Source: an uncultured Lachnospiraceae bacterium | GTDB lineage: Bacteria > Bacillota > Clostridia > Lachnospirales > Lachnospiraceae | Reading direction: 5' to 3' | Assembly: GCA_900554415.1 (NCBI GenBank) | Contig: USGU01000002.1 | Location: forward strand, 73,899-137,898 | Length of the DNA stretch: 64,000 bases | Shown here: positions 17,595-25,468 of the stretch, piece by piece | Numbering within the stretch: the stretch's first letter is position 1 | Layout: every line of letters starts with the position of its first letter | Notes under the pieces: model-generated | Told to the model about the DNA's origin: nothing | Seen by the model: only the letters and a program-made list of their open reading frames with translations | Databases searched by the model: none | Made by a program: the position numbers and the translations under genes

Positions 17595-18496
17595 GCCGCC
17601 TTTCCTTTCACTTCACTAATTGGCACCGTGTAAATCTTACGCTTCAGTCCCGAACACGCTGAAGAATAATGATAGCGGTTCCCATAGTCTGTAATATAAA
17701 TCTGTGCGGATGATGTGTTTTTCCCCGTGCACAATGGACATTTTCCATACTTTTCCCCATCCTTATTCCGCAAATCCCCCAACACTTCATTACTTACCTT
17801 TCGTATAGAAGGCTCTAAATAATTGCAATGATAATCCAGATGATAGACAAGCCCGGTCTCAGTAATATACACCATCTGCTGGCTGCTATTCTCTTCAAAT
17901 AATTCCTTCGCATATCCGGTCCACCCTTTTATCCTCATCTTTTCCTTATAAGTCATAAGACCCTCATAAAAAAACGGAAACGGCAGCTTTAGCTTGTATT
18001 CTACACATAATTCATAAATCCCGATTCCCGGAATCGAATATGATTTTTCACAGTGTAATCCTCCTGACCCCTGAACTACAATACTTCTCTCCAGTCTTTT
18101 CACACCGATGGCAGACACCAGCATATTTTCCATTTGAGAGGAAATTAAAAGATCAGACTGATATGCAGATTCTGCCAGCTTCTTTCCCGTTTCCTGCATA
18201 CCACTTCGTATCACTGTCTGAATTGTTCTGATTTCCAACATCCAGATTAGAGAAAGTGCAGCATAGAAAAACAAGGGAATGCATATCACCGCTTCAACGG
18301 TAATGCTTGCTTTTTTCATCATCGGTTTTTCCGAGGCAGAATCAGATACCTTCTCCGCCTGCCGAAAGAAATATGCATTGCGTGAGAATTCAAACTCCTC
18401 TACCCTCCTATCAAACCAAAAGTGAAATCCTGTAAACTTACGTATGTTAATGTTTGTATATGCTTGAACAAAAAAGACTATTTGCGGAAAAGGCAT
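17573..18496 (-). CDS. TadE-like protein with C-terminal Cys/His repeats
   Basis: A 307-residue protein. A pilin-like signal (MKKASITVEAVICIPLFFYAALSLIWM) begins at about residue 60, after an unusual 59-residue leader. The strong AAAAGGAGGTGGAG site, however, is in front of the long start at 18496, while the inner ATG pair has no good site. The C-terminal 100 residues hold two copies of a module of the form VYIT-G-xYH-x3-C-x(n)-C-x2-C, likely disulfide- or metal-binding. It sits between DUF5702 and the prepilin peptidase, so it is probably a minor pilin with an adhesive or sensing tip. Confidence 0.7.
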   Translation of the reverse strand: MPFPQIVFFVQAYTNINIRKFTGFHFWFDRRVEEFEFSRNAYFFRQAEKVSDSASEKPMMKKASITVEAVICIPLFFYAALSLIWMLEIRTIQTVIRSGMQETGKKLAESAYQSDLLISSQMENMLVSAIGVKRLERSIVVQGSGGLHCEKSYSIPGIGIYELCVEYKLKLPFPFFYEGLMTYKEKMRIKGWTGYAKELFEENSSQQMVYITETGLVYHLDYHCNYLEPSIRKVSNEVLGDLRNKDGEKYGKCPLCTGKNTSSAQIYITDYGNRYHYSSACSGLKRKIYTVPISEVKGKAACSKCGK

Positions 18497-18574
18497 CTGA
18501 CTCCACCTCCTTTTGATTTCGTATTATTAGTAATGATTATTTTGCGACATTAAACATTTAATGATATTTGTCAT

Positions 18575-19957
18575 TTAGCGATATTGATAGCCAATCGAAA
18601 ACTGATAAGTAATATTTCTTCTCATAGGACAAGTTACATGAAATGCAGCACCAGTTACACATGCATCTACACGAAAATATTCTTTTTGGAGAACCGTTCT
18701 TATTCTGAACTCCACCAGATCTAATACCCGCATTGTCAACGTATTTTTTTGTTTTGTCAGCAATAACATCTGCAAATACCTCTCATAATTTTCTCCATCT
18801 GTCTGCTCTGTACTTTCCTTTTGAATACCGGTCTCTTTCATCGAAAACAGATTTTCCAGAGATAGTTTCCAGGTTTCATCACTTTTTACTAACGGTACTC
18901 TCCCACCATCAAGCAAGGTCTTTACATCTGCCATTCCCTCTCCATATGCCCATGCCAACAACAAGGCATTCTTTACAATCGGCACAATTCCCGGTGAAAC
19001 CAAGAGTGTACATATTGTTCCCGCCATTGCTTCTGCTTCCATCTGCTTCTCCTGATTTGACAACAAGTATGCATAATTAACTGCAAATCTTATATTACAT
19101 ATTTTCCTTGCCACACTCTCCAGATTTGCAGCATCACTCTCTTTTCCTTCCAGCAAATATTCCAACTCATATTTTAATCCCCCTTTGTTCTTCTCCTCTT
19201 CCGTAAATTTCTTACCTGCATTTCCAAAATGATCCATTATATACAGATTAAAAAAGATGGTGTCCTGAGGTTCTTCCTCTTTGACAGATAGTGTTCCATA
19301 TCCCTGCCTGATATTCCGTTTTGATGGAACATCTTTGATTTCAATTTTCTCAGATGACAATTCAAACTGTTCTGGCAGAACAAGTTTGAAAAATATATCG
19401 GATTTCATTTCTTTCAATAATTCCAGTGGATTTTGTTCTGACGCAAGCGTCTCTTCTTCCTCTTGAAGAACCTGGTCCATTTCTTCACTCGTCTTTATGT
19501 CTTCTTTCCCATATTCTTCTGTCAACTTTTCTTTTTCTTTCCACACGGAATAATTGCCCATTATATTTTCAATCAAAGAGAATCCCGTTTTTTTCTTCTG
19601 ATACTCTACGGCCTGTCTGAAAAACTCCTGTCCGTTTTCATCTGTCAGATACCCAATTGCAGTAGTATCAATATCCATATTTTCTGCTCCATAATAGCGC
19701 AGTCGGTTTAAAATATGTTCTTCCGATACTTCTCCAGACTCATAGCTTTCTTCTAATGCAAAAATATTATATTGTTCCAGCAAATCTCTTTGATATTCAG
19801 CAAACACTGACTCTGTTGCCATTGCCGCATCCGCTCTTTTTTCATTCTTTCTGATTTGGATGGATGCACTCTCAAGAACTGCTCCAACCAATGCCAGTAA
19901 CAGAAAAAAGATTAAACTCAGAAAAACAGTCAGTTCGCCACACACCATCTTTTTCAT
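18575..19957 (-). CDS. DUF5702 membrane-anchored Tad protein
   Basis: A 460-residue protein with a TadG-like N-terminus: a short basic leader, then GELTVFLSLIFFLLLALVGAVLESASIQIRKN, one membrane segment, and a large extracytoplasmic part with charged helices. This pattern matches the DUF5702 family, which replaces TadG-type pseudopilins in Clostridia. It lies between the Flp pilin and the TadE-like gene. It probably forms part of the pilus base or tip; no catalytic motif is seen. Confidence 0.72.
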   Translation of the reverse strand: MKKMVCGELTVFLSLIFFLLLALVGAVLESASIQIRKNEKRADAAMATESVFAEYQRDLLEQYNIFALEESYESGEVSEEHILNRLRYYGAENMDIDTTAIGYLTDENGQEFFRQAVEYQKKKTGFSLIENIMGNYSVWKEKEKLTEEYGKEDIKTSEEMDQVLQEEEETLASEQNPLELLKEMKSDIFFKLVLPEQFELSSEKIEIKDVPSKRNIRQGYGTLSVKEEEPQDTIFFNLYIMDHFGNAGKKFTEEEKNKGGLKYELEYLLEGKESDAANLESVARKICNIRFAVNYAYLLSNQEKQMEAEAMAGTICTLLVSPGIVPIVKNALLLAWAYGEGMADVKTLLDGGRVPLVKSDETWKLSLENLFSMKETGIQKESTEQTDGENYERYLQMLLLTKQKNTLTMRVLDLVEFRIRTVLQKEYFRVDACVTGAAFHVTCPMRRNITYQFSIGYQYR

Positions 19958-20006
19958 ATCTGTACACTCTCACTTTGGAATATAATCTGTTCCCGGTATC
20001 CTATTT

Positions 20007-20216
20007 TTAGATGCCGGCACTTTCACTGGTTATTTTTTCAAATATTGTTTCAACGAGATTCGTCAACTGTGTTTTAAAAATCAAAACCAGCCCTATAATT
20101 ACAACTAAGACTAATATCAGTTCTACTACCGACATTCCATAGTTGTTCTGAATTGTCTGTTTCATTCTTTCCCAGACTTTTTCCAGATTCTTTTTCAAAC
20201 TCTTTTTCATATGCAT
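20007..20216 (-). CDS. Flp1-like type IVb pilin
   Basis: A 69-residue major-pilin candidate. After a basic leader of about 25 residues comes GMSVVELILVLVVIIGLVLIFKTQLTNLV, which matches Flp1-like pilins, with the Glu needed for assembly. It is encoded right after the two TadB/TadC-like platform genes. Start follows GAGGGGATGC. The prepilin peptidase in the same operon should process it. Confidence 0.85.
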   Translation of the reverse strand: MHMKKSLKKNLEKVWERMKQTIQNNYGMSVVELILVLVVIIGLVLIFKTQLTNLVETIFEKITSESAGI

Positions 20217-20242
20217 CCCCTCTTTTCACTTAACCTTTCTCT

Positions 20243-21550
20243 TTAAATTTGTATGGATACAAAAGCAGGCACCATTACAATCAAAAGCACAACTATCAGC
20301 ATTAACAGCATAGGCAGTAACAGCTTCGTTCCTGCTTCTTCGCCAAGCTTTTTTACCTGATTTTTTCTTTCTTCCAAAGACTGATTTGCCTCTACTTCCA
20401 ACATGGCCCACATTCCCTTCGTTCCTTTTCTCAGATTCTGTATCAGCAACGCACCCAGTTTCATGTATGGCATCACATTTGCGCGTTCCACAAAATGTGC
20501 ATAGCATTCTGCTTCCGGAATTCCACTCTGCATTTCCTGTAAAATATAAAACATTTCTTCGTATGCCCACCGTTCTCTGCCTGTGCGCTCTTTCTGTCTG
20601 CGGTAATCTTCTACAATCTTTTTCCATGCATTCTTCGTACTCATTCCCGCACCTATCAGTACAGTAAACTGACTGACAATCTCTGGATAATCAAACAGCA
20701 TCTGCTTTTCTCGTTTCTGCTTTTTCTCTCGTTCTTTCTGCAACTCTGAGTAGAGAAAAAATATACTTACCGCAGTTCCAACCAGAAGCAATGGTATCGT
20801 TTTTGTGCTTTCCACTTTCTTCCAGACTAGCTTTTTCCCATCAAGCGTTGTCGGAAGCTTCATATAAGCCTCCTCGCGGCTTTCATCTTCGATTGTAGCA
20901 ACCAGATTTGCCAGTTCTTCTTTTTCACTGAGAGTTTCTTCCTGCTTTGCATATATCACAACATCCTCCGAAAGAGAAAAACTTGTAGTTCCACATTGCA
21001 AAAGTGCCGTCAGTGTCACTGGTACACCTTGTCTCTCTGTATCAATTTTCTCCAATACATCCTGATGTAACTTTCCTGCAGAGTCCACAACATCATAACG
21101 GCTCATTTCCCATCGGATTTGAAACGGATAATTTTCTATAAAATCCATCAGATTCAGATTTTCTGTAATATGTTCAGCACTGGAATTCTGTCCAAGAAAG
21201 GACACCTCCAATTCTTTTGCAGCCCTCACATATAATTTCTGTAATTCTTCTTCCGTATAAACGCGTGGTGCTATCTGAATATCTAAAGTTTCCTCTGTCT
21301 CGCCACCGATTTCCACTTTATAGGTATCCGTTCTGGCACGTTCGCCATAGTCCTTTCGCTGAATCTGCGTAACGGTATGGTCAGCAAACAGATTGCTTAA
21401 TTCCATCAAAAATGCCACAGTCAATACACTCAGGAAAACAATGCTTGCTTTTTTAAAAACAGCTTTATTTAGTTTTATAGTAATAATATTGTTTCTTGTA
21501 AGTAGATAAAAGATAATTGAAATCAGATATAAAATCAGACAAATAATCAT
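20243..21550 (-). CDS. TadC-like secretion platform protein with large N-terminal domain
   Basis: A 435-residue type II secretion F-domain protein. Two hydrophobic helices at the N-terminus are followed by a roughly 190-residue domain outside the usual TadC layout. Then come another membrane segment (TIPLLLVGTAVSIFFLYSEL), the cytoplasmic F-domain with FTVLIGAGMSTKNAWKKIVEDY, and a terminal hydrophobic helix. It forms the inner-membrane platform for the Tad pilus with the adjacent TadB. The stop of tadB and the start here are one base apart. Confidence 0.8.
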   Translation of the reverse strand: MIICLILYLISIIFYLLTRNNIITIKLNKAVFKKASIVFLSVLTVAFLMELSNLFADHTVTQIQRKDYGERARTDTYKVEIGGETEETLDIQIAPRVYTEEELQKLYVRAAKELEVSFLGQNSSAEHITENLNLMDFIENYPFQIRWEMSRYDVVDSAGKLHQDVLEKIDTERQGVPVTLTALLQCGTTSFSLSEDVVIYAKQEETLSEKEELANLVATIEDESREEAYMKLPTTLDGKKLVWKKVESTKTIPLLLVGTAVSIFFLYSELQKEREKKQKREKQMLFDYPEIVSQFTVLIGAGMSTKNAWKKIVEDYRRQKERTGRERWAYEEMFYILQEMQSGIPEAECYAHFVERANVMPYMKLGALLIQNLRKGTKGMWAMLEVEANQSLEERKNQVKKLGEEAGTKLLLPMLLMLIVVLLIVMVPAFVSIQI

Positions 21551-21551
21551 T

Positions 21552-22217
21552 TTAAACCTCTATCTCCACAATGTTCTGTCCCAGTTTCCACGCTGCCAGA
21601 TATACTGCCAGACAGCTACTCATAAAACACATACCGAACAGATTGCCATACAAGACATTCATAAACTCTGGAAAACTCACGCGCATATACGCAATAATTC
21701 CAAAAGGAATCAATGTCATAATTCGAAATTCCAGCTTCTTTGCTGCGACCATTGTTTCTAATTCCCGCTGTATTTCTGCACGCTCACGCATATGGTTTAC
21801 TGCATTTCTGATAATAGAAATACTGTCACCGCCACTTCTCTTCGCCTGTACAAAAACTGTAACAAATCCATCTACCTGCGGGAGTCCAACCCGTTCTGCA
21901 AATTCTGTCCATACCTGTTCTGCCGTAATATTAAGGTTCAACTGCCTCGTCATATAAGTAAATTCCCGGACAATCGCAGTGTTTTCCGAATAAAGCAGCT
22001 TCAGCTCTCTCTGTACTTCTTTGAGTCCATTCTCCATAGAATATCCCACATTGAGCTGCGCCTGCAGACTCTGCAAGGCACTCTGAAACTGTTGTTCAAA
22101 CTGTCGTATTTTCTTCTGCTCCAGTTCCTTCAGCAGATTCCTGTACCACCTTATACCTATGGGAATAAGAAAAATACTCATTCTGAAATCAGAATAAAAT
22201 AACATTGCAATTCCCAT
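21552..22217 (-). CDS. TadB-like secretion platform protein
   Basis: A 221-residue F-domain membrane protein: one N-terminal helix, a cytoplasmic segment with FQSALQSLQAQLNVGYSMENGLKEV and AKRSGGDSISIIRNAV, then two C-terminal helices. With the TadC-like protein it forms the pilus platform that works with the CpaF/TadA ATPase. The only ATG is 43 bases after the cpaF stop; an AGGAGG sits too far away to decide the start, so the true N-terminus may be a little longer. Confidence 0.8.
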   Translation of the reverse strand: MGIAMLFYSDFRMSIFLIPIGIRWYRNLLKELEQKKIRQFEQQFQSALQSLQAQLNVGYSMENGLKEVQRELKLLYSENTAIVREFTYMTRQLNLNITAEQVWTEFAERVGLPQVDGFVTVFVQAKRSGGDSISIIRNAVNHMRERAEIQRELETMVAAKKLEFRIMTLIPFGIIAYMRVSFPEFMNVLYGNLFGMCFMSSCLAVYLAAWKLGQNIVEIEV

Positions 22218-22260
22218 TACAAGCAGACCTGCCCTGCCTCCTGAAATAAGTAAATCCTTT

Positions 22261-22617
22261 TTAGATATCTCCTGCTGCCAAAAGCTTTTCTGTGCGCTTA
22301 AGGTCTGCGACCTTCACCCACTCTCCTTTGATTCTTCCATCTTCCATCCGTGTTTCACGAAAGGAATATAATGGCTGAATTTGGATAATTCCATCTTCAT
22401 ATCCAAGCACCTCCATAATTTCCAACACTTTTCTGCTCTTATCCTTCATTCGCCCCAAGTGAACCAAAATATCAATGCCGGAAGCAATCTGCCTTTGAAT
22501 TGCCCCAAGTGGCAAATTCATTCCCATTAATACCATTGTTTCTAATCTGCTAAGCATGTCCTTCGGGCTATTGGCATGCCCTGTGCTAATGGAACCGTCA
22601 TGCCCCGTATTAAAAGC
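22261..22617 (-). pseudogene. cpaF: CpaF/TadA ATPase gene, C-terminal fragment cut by the mobile element
   Basis: The open frame reads AFNTGHDGSISTGHANSPKDMLSRLETMVLMG..., the hallmark of the CpaF/TadA secretion ATPase. It then continues to a stop just before tadB; an internal ATG at 22557 gives 98 residues. Upstream of the AFN codons the translation diverges abruptly (GVHIK in place of a DLLQ-like stretch). The first two thirds of the protein, including Walker A and B, are therefore missing. The break coincides with the start of the Tn554-type element. I see no N-terminal cpaF remnant anywhere else in the window. Without the ATPase the Tad system encoded here should not work unless a second copy exists. 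Confidence 0.85.
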
Positions 22618-22762
22618 CTTTATATGGACTCCCTATGTTCCCATCATGCAGAAATACAATATCTTTACTTAATATACACTGTATATAACGTTATTATCTT
22701 GCCATTCCACAGTTGCAAAAAGAAAAGAGCGCCTTTCACAGCCCTCTTTCATATCGACTTTC

Positions 22763-23059
22763 TCATTCATTTGTCATACTCAACAGTTTTGCAACCAATG
22801 TCTCTAAACTTTTTCCCAAAAATGGGACAAAGTCTGGTATTGCACCAAATGCCATCCCAATTATTATCATTCGACCACATTCTCTTGCAGATTCCAATGC
22901 AAATCCATAACTCAAAACACCTGTCAGAATAAATATAATTGATAAAAAGTAAAGCAAAATATTTCCCAATATCATCGGAATTTTTAATAACCAGTGAATC
23001 AATGTCATTACTGCAAGAATTAAATATAAAAACACTTTTATTATGTACTTAACCAACAT
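22763..23059 (-). CDS. Small membrane protein of the element
   Basis: A 98-residue very hydrophobic protein with about three membrane segments (KVFLYLILAVMTLIHWLL, ILLYFLSIIFILTGVL, MIIIGMAFGAIPDF). It resembles in size and pattern the small membrane proteins often carried by clostridial integrative elements, but I cannot name the family with confidence. It is the last gene before the left end of the element. Confidence 0.55.
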   Translation of the reverse strand: MLVKYIIKVFLYLILAVMTLIHWLLKIPMILGNILLYFLSIIFILTGVLSYGFALESARECGRMIIIGMAFGAIPDFVPFLGKSLETLVAKLLSMTNE

Positions 23060-23082
23060 TTTTAATCCCTCCCTTTTTTATC

Positions 23083-23157
23083 TTTCCGGACAGCAAGAAT
23101 CTTGCCATCCGGACTTCCATTTTTTTGCTATCCGGACTGCAAAATTCTTGCTATCCA
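23083..23157. repeat. Clustered TTGC(C/T)ATCCGGAC repeats
   Basis: Three imperfect copies of CTTGCTATCC(GGAC) plus a related TCCGGACAGCAAG lie in the gap between tnpV and the small membrane protein gene. They are interleaved with a short palindrome, GCAAGAATCTTGC. They could be regulatory or a recombination relic; no protein match is evident. Confidence 0.5.
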
Positions 23158-23167
23158 ATACAGTTCA

Positions 23168-23548
23168 TTATCCTTTCGTGTATATCATTTCCGTCAAAAT
23201 CATCTCTTCTGCATCATGACAAAGGGTATTCATCCTCCTTGTCCATTCCATGTTGTCTTGCCTTTTTAATTCCTCTGTAATTCCTTCTTTCTCCATCATC
23301 TGTTTTACTAATTGTTCTTCTCTATCCCTTGCTTCTGCATCAATCTGATTCAAATGCTCGACAAGTTTTCCTTGTAACAACAATATTTGATATTTTGCCT
23401 TTCTGTGTTCCTGTAAATAGCTTTTACGAAGCATCCCATATTTCCCATAAGTTGGTTCGATATCTGTAAGTGCCAATTCTGGCAAATAATAATCACCACA
23501 TAACATATAAGTAAGTCCATTTTTCTCATCATAAATTTCGTTCTGCAT
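23168..23548 (-). CDS. tnpV: TnpV-family transposon protein
   Basis: A 126-residue protein of the TnpV family carried by many clostridial transposons. The conserved central part is visible (PTYGKYGMLRKSYLQEHRKAKYQILLLQGKLVEHLNQIDAEARDR), followed by a helical C-terminus. The biochemical role of TnpV is unknown. It follows the DUF6262 gene by 20 bases and is probably part of the recombinase operon. Confidence 0.8.
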   Translation of the reverse strand: MQNEIYDEKNGLTYMLCGDYYLPELALTDIEPTYGKYGMLRKSYLQEHRKAKYQILLLQGKLVEHLNQIDAEARDREEQLVKQMMEKEGITEELKRQDNMEWTRRMNTLCHDAEEMILTEMIYTKG

Positions 23549-23568
23549 AAAATATTCTCCTTTTCTTC

Positions 23569-23976
23569 CTATAATTGGTCGTACATCTTCAACAGTGTTC
23601 CCTTTTTCATTTGACTATATTTCACCTGTAATTCTTCATATTTTTTCTGAAGACTTTCATATTCGTTTTTCGGAACACTATCGGATAGTTTCTGTTCTAA
23701 ACTCTTAATCCGTGCTTCCTGTGCTTTTGCAATAGCAACGCTTTTAGGATTTTGCAATATCATTCCCTGTTGTTTTTCCTTCAATTCCATCATGACCTGT
23801 TTCACATTCGGATTATTATAGAAAAAACCTCTGGAAAGTCCTGTTAGTTTTGTAAGTTCAGCAACTGAAATTTTTATATTTTTTCTATACATTGTTTCAA
23901 TAGCTGTTATTGCTGTTTCCGTCATTTCCGCACTTTTTTCTTTTGCCAGTGCTACCATTTTATCGTGTTTCTGCAT
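23569..23976 (-). CDS. DUF6262/TnpC-like accessory protein
   Basis: A 135-residue protein with an N-terminal helix-turn-helix (ISVAELTKLTGLSRGFFYNN, about residues 36-55) and a C-terminal coiled coil (about 80-125). This is the layout of Tn554 TnpC and DUF6262 proteins. In Tn554, TnpC is not essential but affects the efficiency and orientation of transposition. Its start overlaps the third recombinase gene by 17 bp, which implies coupled translation. Confidence 0.8.
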   Translation of the reverse strand: MQKHDKMVALAKEKSAEMTETAITAIETMYRKNIKISVAELTKLTGLSRGFFYNNPNVKQVMMELKEKQQGMILQNPKSVAIAKAQEARIKSLEQKLSDSVPKNEYESLQKKYEELQVKYSQMKKGTLLKMYDQL

Positions 23977-25468
23977 TTTCCTTTTCCCTCCTGTATTGTG
24001 CTAATAATTCATTCATTTCATCTCGTACAGCCTTTGTATCCTCCGCTAATGCTTCGTTTCTTAACCGCCGATAATGTGGTATGGTTCGTGTATCCTTATG
24101 CCCCAACAGCCTTGCAATGCTATCATCATCTAATTTCATTTCTGTAAGTTTTACTCCAAAAGTATGTCTAAAACGATGTGTACGAAACTCAAAATAATTT
24201 CCCTTATCATCCCTGATGTCATTTTCATAAATCATGATATTTACATGATATTTCAGCATTGAATCTGTATATAATTTTCCATTATCTTGCAGAAAAATAT
24301 ATTCTGAATCTGGATGCTCCTTTTCTGAAACTTCTATTGCTTTTCTAATCAATTCTGCCAGCTGATCGCTGACTGGTCTTTTGTATTTCCTTGTTTTCTG
24401 CTGGAGAATAGTTATAAAATAATGCCCCGATTTCTCAGATAAGCAATCCCTTCGCAAAGTCAACGTATCCTCTATTCTTGTACCAAGCATTTGATGTATT
24501 ATTAAACATCTGCCTAACTGGGGCTTTAATTTTGTTAATGCACAATTAAATCTTCTGATTTCTGCATCTGAATACGCTTCTGGTAAGGCGTTGTCATATG
24601 CTCTGCAATCACTGGACAGAAAAAGGTTGCATAAATTTTCTATTTCCAGTTCACGCCCAATTTCATCCAGCAGATTATCCAAGACAGACAGTTCTGTCGT
24701 GTAACTGACTGATGTAAGACCTGTATCCGTTTTTATATAAACCAGATAATCTTCTATCATATCCCTGCTAATTTCTGTAAAATGCTTTACTTCTGGAAAC
24801 CGATCATACATGAAGCTAGCAAACCGACGGAATCCACGCAATTCACCTTTTATACTACCCATTGCTTTTGTCTGGCAGTGGCTATACAATATTCTCTTTA
24901 TTATCTCTTTAAATTCTTTCTGCCTAATCTCACGAAAATCTAATCTATATCTTCCACGAATCGGATTACTCCTTGGCACAATATCCAACTTTCTCATATC
25001 CCATACATCTTTTTCATTTTCTGGAATATCTGCTGTTTTACACTTCACAACATACTCATAATACATTTTCAGAAAAGAAATCTGAGCGCTACTTTGTTGC
25101 TCAACATTCCGCCTATCCGGTCTATTTCTTCTAACATACAGCGCCAATCCTTTTTTATATAAAAATGCTTTATAACTTCTCTCCAGTTCTTCCCATTTTT
25201 TATCAGTGATGCTGCTACAACTTGTACACTTCTCATTCAGAAATTCTTTCAACAGATCAAATCTGTAAATATCATTTACTACTGTTGATAATGACAAACG
25301 TCTACATCTATCATCGATATACCCATAAATCTCATCCTGCATCTTTTCATTATGAATCTCTGATATGTAGTACACCCTGTTTTCCTTCCATTTCAGTCCT
25401 GCCAACTGTTTTTCTGTAGCTTGTTGATAACAGTCATACGAAATCAAATTAATATTACCTTTCATCAT
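23960..25468 (-). CDS. Third tyrosine recombinase of the element
   Basis: A 502-residue tyrosine recombinase. The catalytic set is complete: Arg in MLGTRIEDTL, HRFRH (His-x-x-Arg), LGHKDTRTIPHY with the nucleophile Tyr. Long N-terminal arm- and core-binding regions precede the catalytic domain. Classical Tn554 has two recombinases (TnpA, TnpB); this extra one in the same operon gives a trio. It overlaps the TnpB-like gene by 14 bp and the TnpC-like gene by 17 bp. Confidence 0.85.
   Translation of the reverse strand: MMKGNINLISYDCYQQATEKQLAGLKWKENRVYYISEIHNEKMQDEIYGYIDDRCRRLSLSTVVNDIYRFDLLKEFLNEKCTSCSSITDKKWEELERSYKAFLYKKGLALYVRRNRPDRRNVEQQSSAQISFLKMYYEYVVKCKTADIPENEKDVWDMRKLDIVPRSNPIRGRYRLDFREIRQKEFKEIIKRILYSHCQTKAMGSIKGELRGFRRFASFMYDRFPEVKHFTEISRDMIEDYLVYIKTDTGLTSVSYTTELSVLDNLLDEIGRELEIENLCNLFLSSDCRAYDNALPEAYSDAEIRRFNCALTKLKPQLGRCLIIHQMLGTRIEDTLTLRRDCLSEKSGHYFITILQQKTRKYKRPVSDQLAELIRKAIEVSEKEHPDSEYIFLQDNGKLYTDSMLKYHVNIMIYENDIRDDKGNYFEFRTHRFRHTFGVKLTEMKLDDDSIARLLGHKDTRTIPHYRRLRNEALAEDTKAVRDEMNELLAQYRREKENAETR

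Noticed and set aside
20226..20627. Alternative minus-strand frame over tadC
   Set aside because: Arg/Cys-rich shadow of the F-domain gene without a start site.
23083..23157. CRISPR-like repeats
   Set aside because: Copies are short, irregularly spaced and lack spacers of constant length; no cas genes in the window.
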